This document shows, in pieces, positions 8,348 to 15,609 of a stretch of DNA of 15,609 nucleotides; position 1 is the stretch's first letter, and the number at the start of each line of letters is the position of its first letter. Position numbers and translations under genes: made by a program. Below the pieces are notes generated by a model. It did no database searches. It saw only the letters and a list, made by a program, of their open reading frames with translations, and had not been told where the DNA came from. This stretch comes from Anaerolineales bacterium (lineage in GTDB: Bacteria > Chloroflexota > Anaerolineae > Anaerolineales > UBA4823), in the NCBI GenBank assembly GCA_016932955.1, contig JAFGBV010000080.1, positions 1 to 15,609 of the forward strand, given 5' to 3'.

Positions 8348-11300
8348 ATGGCGAATGATAACAACAAGGCCAGGAAACAGAAGGCACCCGGACGACCAAC
8401 GATTGGGGTGATGATTGCCCGGCTTGGGCGTGTTTGGGGGCGCGAGTTCGTGGCAGGGTTGAACAATGCAGCGGTTGCCAATGATGTTAATTTGCTGTGT
8501 TTCGTGGGAGGAACACCCAATCAATCCTTAGCTGGCGAGAATCTCGTTTACAGCCTTGCCAATCCACAAATACTGGACGGCGTGATCCTGTATTCGGACC
8601 TGGGGCATGGCCTGAGCAGCAATGAAATTGAGGAGTTTTGCTCACAATTCGGTTCGCTGCCGATCATCAGCGCTCTGGATATCCCAGGGCTGTCCACTTT
8701 GCTGCCCGACTCATATGGCGGTATGCGCCAGCTCATGAATCACCTGATCCTGGTGCATCAATACAGGCGAATTGCCTTCGTGCGCGGACCGGAAGGCCAG
8801 GCGGAAGCTGAGCAACGCTACCAGGCTTACCGGGATGCGCTTGAGGAACAGGGGATTGCCTTCGACCCAGCCCTGACACTGCCAGGCAACTATTCGCGCG
8901 AGAGCGGACGAGCAGCCATTCAGATACTTTTAGATGAGCGCGAACTCAAAGCGGAAGCAGTGGTATGCGCCAATGATCACATGGCATTTGGGGCGCTGGA
9001 AGCGCTTCAAGCTCACGGCTTACAAGTACCTGTCGATATGGCGCTGGTGGGATTCGACGATGTTGATGAAGCACGCATTACCGGCGTTCCCTTGACCACC
9101 GTACGGCAATCCTTCTTTACGATCGGTCAGCAAGCTCTGGAGAACCTGCTGCGGCAGATAAAAGAGGCAGCGCTCCCCGAAAGAATCATTATTCCTACAG
9201 AGCTGGTGATACGCTGGTCGTGCGGTTGCTTGCCCAATGCTGTCCGTCAGGCAACCACGCGCAGCGCGGCAGGCACCAGTAGCGGTATTCTTCGCGATCT
9301 ACGCAGCCGGCGCAAACAAAGCGTGAAGGCAATGATTGCCGCGGCGAGCGAAGCTGCAAGCCTGGATTCTGCCTGGGGCGTCTACGCCTCGCCAGACATG
9401 CTTGAAGCCAGCCTGAGCAAGGTTTGGGAGGATTTCATCGCGGAGCTAGATGATAAAACACCGGGGCATTTCATTACCGCATTCGACCAAGCATTACAGT
9501 ATCTGCAAGTGGTGCGCAGCGATGCAACAGCCTGGCATGCAGTGCTGTCCACTCTGCGGGCAAACGTGCTGCCCTTCCTAACCGAGAGGGAAAAGATCAT
9601 CCGCGCAGAGAATCTATTCCAACAGGCGCGTCTGCTGGTTGGAGAGGCTGCGGGACGCGCCCAGGCGTATCAGCGTATCGCCATCGAGCAGCAGGAAGAA
9701 ACCCTGCAAACGGTTGGCAACGCGATCTCGACGGTGTTGCGCCTGGCTGAACTCCCAGCGGTTTTAGATCAACATTTTCCCACCCTAGGAATTGAGCACA
9801 GCTACTTAGCCCTATTACAACCTGATCAGCGCGGTGTGTTGCCAGAAACATCGCATATGATCCTTCACTACCAGCGGGGTAAGACCAGCTATGATGACAG
9901 TGGGCAAGAATTTCCTACTTTGCAACTTGCCCCAGAGCAAATTCTCCCAGATGAGAGACGGTATTCGGCGATCGTTTTACCACTCACCCAGGGGCAGACC
10001 GTATTTGGCTTCATGGTGACGGAGATCGGGCCGCGCGAGTGGGAGATCTATGCACGACTGCGCAATCTATTCAGTAGTGTGATCTTTCGCTCCCAACTGG
10101 TAGCCCAGGAGGAGCATTCCCGCCTGGAAGTAGAGCGCTTGCTGGCGCAGGTAGGGCAACGCGCGGCGGATCTGGCGGCTGCGAAAGAAGCCGCCGAGTA
10201 CGCTGCAGAGCAAACCCGCCAAGCGCTGCGCGAGACAGAAGGGCTGTTTGCAGCAGCCCGCGCAATCCTGGGCGCTACCAACCCGGTGGAAATCTGCCAG
10301 AAACTAACCAGCCACCTGAACGCACTCATCCAATCTGATCGGGTCTTCATCTTCCTGGTCGATCACGGGCGGCGGGATATCGTGTTAAGCGTGTTCGATG
10401 GCAATGTAGTGGATGACCTGCAAACCAGTTACGAGGAATTAAACCAGGGCATCAGCGGGATGGTATTCCGTAGCGGACAACCGGTTCTTTCGACCGATCC
10501 GGACGATGGGATCGAGCCACCTGAAACCGCCGAGCGGCGCAAGCGCTCTGGCACTGGCTCTCTCATCGTGGTGCCGCTACTTTCCAAAGGCAAGGTGACC
10601 GGCACCGTCACCGCCCTCAATCGCGTCAGACAACGCCGGTTCACCCAGCACGATGTAGACCTGTTAATGGCACTGACCACGCAAGCGGCGGCTGCGATCG
10701 AGAATGCCTGGCTCTTCTCTGCCGAACACGAACAACGCGAACTGGCTGAGGCTTTGCGCATTGCCGGCACCATCTTAACCTCGATGCTGGATGTCAACGA
10801 GATTCTCGATCAGTTACTGATCCAGATCCGCCGTGTGGTACCCTTCGACTCGGGAAGCCTGATGCTGGTGGAGGGAGACCAGGCCCGCGTGGCGCGCGCA
10901 TTGGGTTATACAGCCGGCAAGCTATCCATTGACGGAAAAGATAACCCTGCCTTCCCCATTGCCTCTACCCCAACATTCCGCACGATGAAGGAAACAGGGC
11001 TGCCTTTACTGATCCCTGATACCTACAACGATCCGCTGTGGACACGGCGACCGGAGACAGACCATATTCGCTCTTGGCTGGGAGCGCCAGTGATCTCGAA
11101 CGAGGGATTAGTGGCTTTCTTCTCGCTGAATAAATATGAGCCCAATTTCTACACGCCCAAAGCAGCTGAAAGATTGGTGGCTTTCGTGGGCACAGCAGCC
11201 CTGGCCCTGGACAATGCACGGCTGTACAACGATCTTAAAACATTCAACCAGCGCCTGGAGCAAATGGTTCAGGAGCGTACAGAAGAACTCCGCCGGGCTT

Positions 11301-12082
11301 ACCAACAATTGGAGCAACTGGACCGCACAAAATCTACTTTTATCAATGTGACCTCGCATGAGTTGCGCACACCGTTAACAGTGCTCAGCGGCTATAGCCA
11401 GATGCTGACGGCTGATAAAACCATCCGCGCCAGTGATCACCTGCTGCGGCTGACCAGTGGAATTGAGAGCGGGGCGCGGCGTATGCAAGAGATTGTCAAT
11501 GCGATGCTGGACGTGGTCAAGATCGATGCGCGAGAGCTAAAGCTCAGTCCAGAACCGCTCTCGATTGCTGCAATCCTAAGGGATGTGAGAGGGCGTTTCA
11601 TCAACGCATTGCAAGAGCGCAACCTGGCATATGAATTCGTTGGCATGGATCAGTTGCCTCCCATCGAGGCTGACTCAGAGGCCATATTCAAGGTGTTCTA
11701 CAACATTGTGAGCAATGCCATCAAATACACCCCCGATGGCGGAAAGATCACAATTACCGGCACCTTCATCCCCGCCGACCCTGATGGATTTCCGGATGGG
11801 GCGGTGCAGGTGTCCATCCAGGATACTGGTATCGGGATTGACCTTGACGCTCAGGATCTCGTCTTTACCAAGTTTTACCAGACTGGTGAAGTAGCTACCC
11901 ATTCTTCTGGCACAACGAAATTTAAAGGCGGCGGTCCGGGGTTGGGGTTAGCCATCGTGCGCGGCATGGTGCAGGCACACCAGGGCAAGATCTGGGTAGA
12001 AAGCCCCGGATATAATGAGGAAACCTGCCCAGGTAGCACATTCCACGTGGCTCTGCCGTTGCGCCAGAAGCAAGACCGCTGA
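8348..12082 (+). CDS. Cytosolic hybrid sensor: LacI-type ligand-binding domain, GAF domains and histidine kinase
   Basis: 1244 residues. Residues 17-295 are a LacI/GalR-type periplasmic-binding-protein fold without the DNA-binding HTH: it opens RPTIGVMIARLGRVWGREFV and includes RIAFVRGPEG, AVVCANDHMAFGALEAL and VDMALVGFDDVDEAR, ending in WSCGCLP. Residues 300-450 are helical, function unknown. A GAF-like module at about 455-580 contains LPLTQGQTVFGFMVTEIGPRE. A coiled coil (585-635) leads to two GAF domains (about 640-790 and 805-960), a second coiled coil (965-995), HisKA with the phospho-acceptor His1004 in VTSHELRTPL, and HATPase_c with the N box Asn1123, the G1 box DTGIGID (1159) and the G2 box GGGPGLGLA (1194). 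There is no signal peptide, membrane helix or receiver domain, so it should sense a cytosolic ligand, perhaps a sugar, and signal to a response regulator encoded elsewhere. arfB follows 9 bases later. Confidence 0.92.
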   Translation: MANDNNKARKQKAPGRPTIGVMIARLGRVWGREFVAGLNNAAVANDVNLLCFVGGTPNQSLAGENLVYSLANPQILDGVILYSDLGHGLSSNEIEEFCSQFGSLPIISALDIPGLSTLLPDSYGGMRQLMNHLILVHQYRRIAFVRGPEGQAEAEQRYQAYRDALEEQGIAFDPALTLPGNYSRESGRAAIQILLDERELKAEAVVCANDHMAFGALEALQAHGLQVPVDMALVGFDDVDEARITGVPLTTVRQSFFTIGQQALENLLRQIKEAALPERIIIPTELVIRWSCGCLPNAVRQATTRSAAGTSSGILRDLRSRRKQSVKAMIAAASEAASLDSAWGVYASPDMLEASLSKVWEDFIAELDDKTPGHFITAFDQALQYLQVVRSDATAWHAVLSTLRANVLPFLTEREKIIRAENLFQQARLLVGEAAGRAQAYQRIAIEQQEETLQTVGNAISTVLRLAELPAVLDQHFPTLGIEHSYLALLQPDQRGVLPETSHMILHYQRGKTSYDDSGQEFPTLQLAPEQILPDERRYSAIVLPLTQGQTVFGFMVTEIGPREWEIYARLRNLFSSVIFRSQLVAQEEHSRLEVERLLAQVGQRAADLAAAKEAAEYAAEQTRQALRETEGLFAAARAILGATNPVEICQKLTSHLNALIQSDRVFIFLVDHGRRDIVLSVFDGNVVDDLQTSYEELNQGISGMVFRSGQPVLSTDPDDGIEPPETAERRKRSGTGSLIVVPLLSKGKVTGTVTALNRVRQRRFTQHDVDLLMALTTQAAAAIENAWLFSAEHEQRELAEALRIAGTILTSMLDVNEILDQLLIQIRRVVPFDSGSLMLVEGDQARVARALGYTAGKLSIDGKDNPAFPIASTPTFRTMKETGLPLLIPDTYNDPLWTRRPETDHIRSWLGAPVISNEGLVAFFSLNKYEPNFYTPKAAERLVAFVGTAALALDNARLYNDLKTFNQRLEQMVQERTEELRRAYQQLEQLDRTKSTFINVTSHELRTPLTVLSGYSQMLTADKTIRASDHLLRLTSGIESGARRMQEIVNAMLDVVKIDARELKLSPEPLSIAAILRDVRGRFINALQERNLAYEFVGMDQLPPIEADSEAIFKVFYNIVSNAIKYTPDGGKITITGTFIPADPDGFPDGAVQVSIQDTGIGIDLDAQDLVFTKFYQTGEVATHSSGTTKFKGGGPGLGLAIVRGMVQAHQGKIWVESPGYNEETCPGSTFHVALPLRQKQDR

Positions 12083-12091
12083 AATCCCCAA

Positions 12092-12505
12092 ATGATCCAG
12101 ATCACGAAAACCATCGGGATCCAGGAATCGGAGATCCAGGTCGAGTTCGTTCAATCCTCCGGCCCGGGTGGGCAGAACGTCAACAAGGTCGCCAGCCAAG
12201 CACAGTTGCGCTATGACACCGCCGCACTCCCAGAAGATGTGCAACTGCGGCTGGTCAAACTGGCTGGAAGCCGGATGAGTGAGGATGGAGTGCTGATCAT
12301 CCAGGCGCGCCGCTACCGCAGCCAGGAACAAAACCGCCAGGATGCAATACAACGCTTGGTTGAGCTGGTGCGTCGGGCAGCAGAACCACCCGAGCCGCGC
12401 CGCAAGACACGACCATCACTGGCAGAGCGTCAAAAGCGCCTGCAAGTCAAACGCCGTCGCAGTGCGCTCAAACGCTTGCGCAGGGTCAGATTGGATGATG
12501 AATAA
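12092..12505 (+). CDS. arfB: ArfB-type alternative ribosome rescue factor (peptidyl-tRNA hydrolase)
   Basis: 137 residues, the normal length of ArfB/YaeJ (E. coli 140). The N-terminal domain resembles release-factor domain 3 with QSSGPGGQNVNKVAS, GGQ at residues 26-28, which inserts in the peptidyl-transferase centre and hydrolyses peptidyl-tRNA. The C-terminal tail (about 100-137) is rich in Arg and Lys (RQKRLQVKRRRSALKRLRRV), matching the tail that ArfB places in the empty mRNA channel of stalled ribosomes. Absence of the stop-codon-recognition domain separates it from RF1/RF2. The start lies 9 bases after the kinase stop with only a poor ribosome binding site, so translation probably depends on ribosomes finishing the kinase gene. 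It gives the cell a rescue route for non-stop ribosomes independent of trans-translation. Confidence 0.92.
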   Translation: MIQITKTIGIQESEIQVEFVQSSGPGGQNVNKVASQAQLRYDTAALPEDVQLRLVKLAGSRMSEDGVLIIQARRYRSQEQNRQDAIQRLVELVRRAAEPPEPRRKTRPSLAERQKRLQVKRRRSALKRLRRVRLDDE

Positions 12506-12560
12506 GACACACATTCTACGGCATCGGATCAAAAGCCTTACCAGGGAAGGGCGGTGAAGG

Positions 12561-12845
12561 ATGCAATACTACACAGTTGAAGGGCTGTATCTTACCAGGA
12601 AGGGGCTCAAGAAAGCGCAGAAAACGGGTCGCATCGCCGCGGGGGATATCGAGTTATTTGCCAAAGCCATCTGGGCGAACAACCCCGAAGAAGCAGTAGA
12701 GATCGCCACGCAGGAGCTGGCTGGCGGTGAGTGGCGAGAAAAGCCGCGAGTCAGTAAAAAGACGGAGGAGCAGCGCATGCGCTCGCTGGGCATGCCTGAG
12801 CTTCCTGGCATCAGCGCCCCACCCCGCCAACGACTGCGAAAATAA
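12561..12845 (+). CDS. Small basic protein of unknown function
   Basis: 94 residues that I do not recognise. The N-terminal two-thirds looks folded and mostly helical (MQYYTVEGLYLTRKGLKKAQ, then DIELFAKAIWANNPEEAVEIATQEL). The last 35 residues are basic and Pro-rich (KPRVSKKTEEQRM to PPRQRLRK) and probably disordered, the sort of tail seen on ribosome- or nucleic-acid-associated proteins. There is no signal peptide or membrane segment. GAAGG lies directly before the ATG and AGGGAAGGG slightly further upstream, so initiation is plausible. It lies 55 bases after arfB on the same strand and just before a strong hairpin, consistent with being the last gene of the kinase-arfB transcript. The reverse-strand open frame here has no such support. 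Confidence 0.6.
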   Translation: MQYYTVEGLYLTRKGLKKAQKTGRIAAGDIELFAKAIWANNPEEAVEIATQELAGGEWREKPRVSKKTEEQRMRSLGMPELPGISAPPRQRLRK

Positions 12846-12850
12846 ATCTT

Positions 12851-12883
12851 GCGGGGGGCGGTGTGCTGATCACCGCCCCCCGC
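12851..12883. terminator. Strong GC hairpin between convergent genes
   Basis: Perfect 13-bp stem, GCGGGGGGCGGTG (12851-12863) with CACCGCCCCCCGC (12871-12883), and a 7-base loop. On the plus strand no T-run follows. On the minus strand it is followed by AAGATTTATTTT, a weak U-tract. It sits six bases past the stop of the 94-residue gene and 38 bases past the end of the convergent membrane protein gene, so it probably serves both directions. Confidence 0.7.
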
Positions 12884-12921
12884 CCCGAACCATTCAACAT
12901 CCTGTCTCAGATTCGTAGTGG

Positions 12922-13938
12922 TTATTTATCTATCAGCACCGGGGGAACCTTGCCGGAGATCAAACGGTAGATCGTCTTTGCGATCTCAACGATGTTGACA
13001 ACGATCGCAATCACCAGCCCCAGGCGCACCGAGAAATTAAGCTGCGTGACCAGCAATTGTGCAGTTTTCAAGCCAACAGGCATATAGCGATCCAGGCTTT
13101 CTGCGGTCAAGGCGATCAAGGATGGGCCATTGAGCATCGCAATGGCAATCACCATGGAGACACCATGTGTCACCAAGGAGAACCAGCGTGTCGAGGTCTG
13201 CCAGGTGCCTTGGCGCAGGAGTAGAATATTCAAGATGATCTCCAGGACACAAGCCAGGGTGATCGCCGGTACATAGGCGAAAAACGCGTCCGAGAGAATC
13301 CGGTAGGAGGTCCAGCCGGTGGTTGAGGAGTACCCAACGCCGATCAGATCAGGGTAGAAATTCAACACCACGATCACTGCCAGGTTGAAGACGATCTCCA
13401 ATATCGGTCCCACGAATCCCACGCGGTCCGGCGGAGAAATCTTGTGCAGGCTGCGTGGATCCCAGGCTTTGGATTTCTCGTGCAGCGTGGGCATCACCCA
13501 CTGCAAGATGGCGAAGATCAGCACGATATTGCCGAAGGCCTGGATCAGCGATGAGCCAAGGCTGGCAATGATATCTGCAATCACATCAACCACATCCAAT
13601 AATGCCTGACCAGGCCGCACCAAGTCAACACCCAGCCCAACCAAAGCCAGAACGGCAACAATCGGCAGAACAATGCCCAGCACGGTTTTGAAAACAGGGA
13701 AGAGCTGCGGGCCGATCAGATATTGGGCAGGAAGATACCCGGCCGCCACCTTCTCCGGCGCGCCATACTCCTGCAGCACCTCCAGGATCATCTCATCATC
13801 CACTGGCCGTCCGGCTTGCTGACTGCGATCTTGCAGCATGTCTTCTAGAAGCGAGCGAATCTCACTCTCGATGTCGTGGCGCGTTTTCTGCGGTAAGCGC
13901 CTGCCAATTTCACCGATGTAAGTGTCAATAAGGTTCAT
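12922..13938 (-). CDS. HAAS-type (DUF1700-like) membrane protein, partner of PadR
   Basis: 338 residues. Residues 1-70 form a short helical cytosolic domain of the HAAS/DUF1700 type (MNLIDTYIGEIGRRLPQKTR; DDEMILEVLQEYGAPEKVAA), which typically occurs next to PadR regulators. It is followed by about six membrane helices, near residues 79-104, 126-149, 176-195, 216-241, 251-270 and 302-322. No catalytic or transport motif is visible in the membrane part. The start is supported by GGAGG seven bases upstream. The gene begins 20 bases behind the padR stop on the same strand, so the two are co-transcribed from the padR promoter. In this arrangement the HAAS protein is thought to be an envelope sensor or effector controlled by PadR; that is family context, and the actual job here is unknown. 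Confidence 0.8.
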   Translation of the reverse strand: MNLIDTYIGEIGRRLPQKTRHDIESEIRSLLEDMLQDRSQQAGRPVDDEMILEVLQEYGAPEKVAAGYLPAQYLIGPQLFPVFKTVLGIVLPIVAVLALVGLGVDLVRPGQALLDVVDVIADIIASLGSSLIQAFGNIVLIFAILQWVMPTLHEKSKAWDPRSLHKISPPDRVGFVGPILEIVFNLAVIVVLNFYPDLIGVGYSSTTGWTSYRILSDAFFAYVPAITLACVLEIILNILLLRQGTWQTSTRWFSLVTHGVSMVIAIAMLNGPSLIALTAESLDRYMPVGLKTAQLLVTQLNFSVRLGLVIAIVVNIVEIAKTIYRLISGKVPPVLIDK

Positions 13939-13957
13939 TTTTTTCCTCCGAATTCTT

Positions 13958-14287
13958 TCAGGCCATCAGCCTTTCTAATGTAGTTGCCAGGTGAGCCCAT
14001 TCTTGTTTCACCTTGGGCAGGATCTGCTGCCCTGCAGGGCTGATCTGGTAGTAGCGGCGCGGGCGATCTTCTTCTATCTTCCAGCTCGACTCAAGGAGGC
14101 CCTGAGATTCCAGGCGGCGCAGGAGCGGGTAGAGCGTGCCCTGATCCACTTCCAAGCCTTGCTCAGAGAGCAACTTCATCAAGGAGTACCCATACTGCTC
14201 CTTCACCAATTGACTGAGAACTGCCAGAACGATTACACCGCGGCGCAGCTCTAAAACCAGGTTGTTCAATTGCTCTTGTTCATCCAT
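13958..14287 (-). CDS. PadR family transcriptional repressor
   Basis: 109 residues with the PadR winged helix: LRRGVIVLAVLSQL, the recognition region QYGYSLMKLL through QGTLYPLLRRLESQGLLESS, and the wing with RPRRYYQISPAGQ. The family C-terminal helix (LPKVKQEWAHLATTLERLMA) is short, as in PadR-s1 dimers. I start at the ATG at 14287 because GGAGG lies six bases upstream; an earlier in-frame ATG at 14305 would put that ribosome binding site inside the gene. The gene is read from a perfect consensus promoter whose spacer is filled by a palindrome, so it very likely represses itself and the downstream HAAS membrane protein. PadR proteins usually release DNA on binding small aromatic or lipophilic ligands; the ligand here is unknown. 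Confidence 0.93.
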   Translation of the reverse strand: MDEQEQLNNLVLELRRGVIVLAVLSQLVKEQYGYSLMKLLSEQGLEVDQGTLYPLLRRLESQGLLESSWKIEEDRPRRYYQISPAGQQILPKVKQEWAHLATTLERLMA

Positions 14288-14293
14288 ACGATA

Positions 14294-14298
14294 CCTCC
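14294..14298 (-). promoter_or_regulatory. Ribosome binding site that fixes the padR start
   Basis: GGAGG on the minus strand, six bases before the ATG at 14287. It argues against the in-frame ATG at 14305. Confidence 0.8.
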
Positions 14299-14305
14299 AG
14301 AACAC

Positions 14306-14334
14306 ATTATACTATGTACCACATAGTATGTCAA
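14306..14334 (-). promoter_or_regulatory. Perfect consensus sigma-70 promoter of padR
   Basis: On the minus strand TTGACA (14334-14329), exactly 17 bases of spacer, then TATAAT (14311-14306). All 12 hexamer bases match consensus. The transcript would start near 14299, a very short leader before the ATG at 14287. A promoter this strong next to an operator suggests that output is set by repression. Confidence 0.85.
14309..14329. promoter_or_regulatory. Palindromic operator, probably the PadR site
   Basis: Perfect inverted repeat with 9-base arms, ATACTATGT (14309-14317) and ACATAGTAT (14321-14329), around a 3-base centre. It fills the spacer and touches both the -10 and -35 of the padR promoter. 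ATGT and ACAT halves are typical of PadR-family operators. The site is centred on padR's own promoter, so autorepression is the simplest reading. Confidence 0.75.
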
Positions 14335-14350
14335 TAGTCAAAATAGTGTT

Positions 14351-14398
14351 AAATACAAAAAACTGGGTGATATTCACTTCCGCCCAGCCTTTGTATTT
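14351..14398 (-). terminator. Intrinsic terminator of the surface protein gene
   Basis: On the minus strand AAATACAAA and CTGGG pair with CCCAG and TTTGTATTT, with a small internal bulge, and the inner stem is followed by TTTTTTGTATTT. It lies 7 bases after the stop of the leftward gene ending at 14405, and separates it from the padR promoter. The A/T arms also make it partly symmetrical for the plus strand. Confidence 0.7.
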
Positions 14399-14404
14399 TG
14401 CGGC

Positions 14405-15571
14405 TCATTCCCCTGCCAGATGCAGAGCACCATCATCTGGAAGACGATCCTTGCTGGACATCGAGTAGACCCACACCTGCTTTGAGGCCCAGTCGGGCAT
14501 GTATTCCAATGGCACGGCAAGGCGAATCTCGTCTTCAGATAGTCGCTCTACCTGCCCGGTATAAAGACTCTCTTCAAAGAGCCCATCCACCTTTCGATCC
14601 CGCATCAGGCCAAATGTGCTACCTCTTAAGAACAGGCCGTCATGATACTCGGCATACAGGTACACGAAATCGGGCTGGCTCGCCCGGTCCGGATAAAAGG
14701 AGATAGTGATATACAGCATCCCCTGATTACAGGAGACCACCAGGCGGTGCAGGTCCGGGTTGGCGCCTTCGGCTGGGTCATCGACTATGTAACTGGAGAA
14801 AGATGCGCAATCACCCCGGGTATGATCAACCAATTGGATATTATCCCACTCCACCCAGCCGGTGGAGGCATTATCCGTGTAGAGAATGATGCGCACATAC
14901 GTTGTTCCTTCCGGCGCGGTCGCCCGGATCGACTGCGCGCTCCATTCAGCGTTATAGCCTCCTGCAGTATTAACCTGCAGCCGGGAGCGTCCGGCACCCA
15001 GGAAATCCAGATAAAGCCGGGCGATCCCCTGGGGTGAGCGCGCCTCGGCAGAGACTTCATACTCATGACCTGCAATAGCAGGGAGGATCTGGATAACCTC
15101 GGTGCTGCAGAAATAATCGCAGTCCTGCGTATCTACCGCGCGCAGCCCGAAGCCGCGCCCTTCATAAGCCAGGTCAACCGGGTCTACCCAGCGCACATTG
15201 GTTTCTTGCACTACAGGGACATCCTGCACCAGGTGCCAGCGGCTCAACGGCACATCCGTTTGCGCCCAGTTGCTCACCAGGCCAAAATCCTGCTCATCCA
15301 GATCACCGTTGGAGAGCAGATTTTGATCCGCAGGGGGATCCATCACCATATCGATAGGGCCGATATAGCCAGGGGTGAGAGTGGTGGGCCCCAGAGGAGG
15401 TATAGGGGTGGGAGTGGTAGACACCACAGGAGGAATGGGGGTGGGCAGTTGTGCTTGAATTTGATCAAAGATCCCCTCCACAGATGCCTGGATCGAAAAC
15501 GCCACCGTCACCAACAAGATGATCAAGGTGATCACAAAAGCCAAAATAAAGACGCTGATTCTCAGCTTCAT
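14405..15571 (-). CDS. Membrane-anchored surface protein with a carbohydrate-binding-module-like domain
   Basis: 388 residues. Residues 5-26 are a single hydrophobic helix (VFILAFVITLIILLVTVAF), an uncleaved anchor or signal. A Thr/Pro-rich linker follows at 43-67 (PTPIPP repeats), typical of exported Chloroflexota proteins. Residues 84-249 look like a beta-sandwich of the CBM4/9 or galactose-binding type: NLLSNGDLDEQDFG at the start, EYEVSAEAR in the middle, VRIILYTDNASTGWVEWDNIQLVD at the end, the classic order of these domains. Cys151 and Cys155 may be paired. Residues 253-388 form a second, unrecognised beta-rich domain with Cys255 and Cys281. No catalytic motif is seen. GGAGGTG precedes the ATG closely. 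It is separated from padR by a terminator. The likely role is binding extracellular glycan or another surface ligand. Confidence 0.75.
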   Translation of the reverse strand: MKLRISVFILAFVITLIILLVTVAFSIQASVEGIFDQIQAQLPTPIPPVVSTTPTPIPPLGPTTLTPGYIGPIDMVMDPPADQNLLSNGDLDEQDFGLVSNWAQTDVPLSRWHLVQDVPVVQETNVRWVDPVDLAYEGRGFGLRAVDTQDCDYFCSTEVIQILPAIAGHEYEVSAEARSPQGIARLYLDFLGAGRSRLQVNTAGGYNAEWSAQSIRATAPEGTTYVRIILYTDNASTGWVEWDNIQLVDHTRGDCASFSSYIVDDPAEGANPDLHRLVVSCNQGMLYITISFYPDRASQPDFVYLYAEYHDGLFLRGSTFGLMRDRKVDGLFEESLYTGQVERLSEDEIRLAVPLEYMPDWASKQVWVYSMSSKDRLPDDGALHLAGE

Positions 15572-15603
15572 TGCGCACCTCCGTAAATAATCGGATATTT
15601 CTG

Positions 15604-15609
15604 AGTATA
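15604..15609 (-). promoter_or_regulatory. Possible -10 of the surface protein gene, at the window edge
   Basis: TATACT on the minus strand at the last six bases, about 32 bases before the ATG at 15571. The -35 would lie outside the window, so this is only a suggestion. Confidence 0.3.

Noticed and set aside
12537..12608. Imperfect direct repeat TTACCAGG-AAGGG before and within the 94-residue gene
   Set aside because: Two short, inexact copies; chance similarity of purine-rich ribosome binding and coding sequence is sufficient.

Overview
The window is about 15.6 kb of moderately GC-rich bacterial chromosome with densely packed genes and Shine-Dalgarno-led starts. No mobile element, tRNA, rRNA or CRISPR array is visible. 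The gene content suggests a Chloroflexota bacterium, most likely Anaerolineae-like. Pointers are a very large cytosolic LacI-sensor/GAF histidine kinase, a PadR-HAAS membrane protein pair, a DUF4037 protein, a TldD/PmbA pair and a surface protein with a Thr/Pro-rich (TPTPIPP) linker. This assignment is inference from family distribution, not from a marker gene.

Layout. The left third reads leftwards: tldD, then pmbA (4-base stop/start overlap), then the first 65 codons of an aldo/keto reductase that runs off the left edge. Upstream of tldD and also leftward lies uvrA (3086-7006), which carries an in-frame N-terminal transglutaminase-like domain of about 350 residues. Divergent from uvrA is a DUF4037 nucleotidyltransferase-like gene. 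The short divergent region holds a near-consensus LexA/SOS-type box next to an extended -10 for uvrA. Then come a rightward 1244-residue LacI-sensor/GAF/histidine kinase, an ArfB-type ribosome rescue hydrolase 9 bases behind it, and a 94-residue protein of unknown function. A 13-bp perfect GC hairpin closes this unit. The right end again reads leftwards: a membrane-anchored protein with a carbohydrate-binding-module-like fold, its own terminator, then padR and a HAAS-type membrane protein. The padR promoter has a perfect consensus TTGACA-17-TATAAT with a 9+3+9 palindrome filling the spacer, so the pair is probably autoregulated.

How the genes fit together. No single pathway links the window. 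The pieces are a two-subunit metalloprotease with a reductase, a DNA-repair gene of unusual architecture that is probably SOS-regulated, an orphan sugar-sensing kinase coupled to a ribosome rescue factor, and an autoregulated transcription-factor/membrane-protein pair. The most unusual observation is the transglutaminase-UvrA fusion, which has an intact-looking Cys-His-Asp triad and no ribosome binding site at the position where UvrA normally begins.
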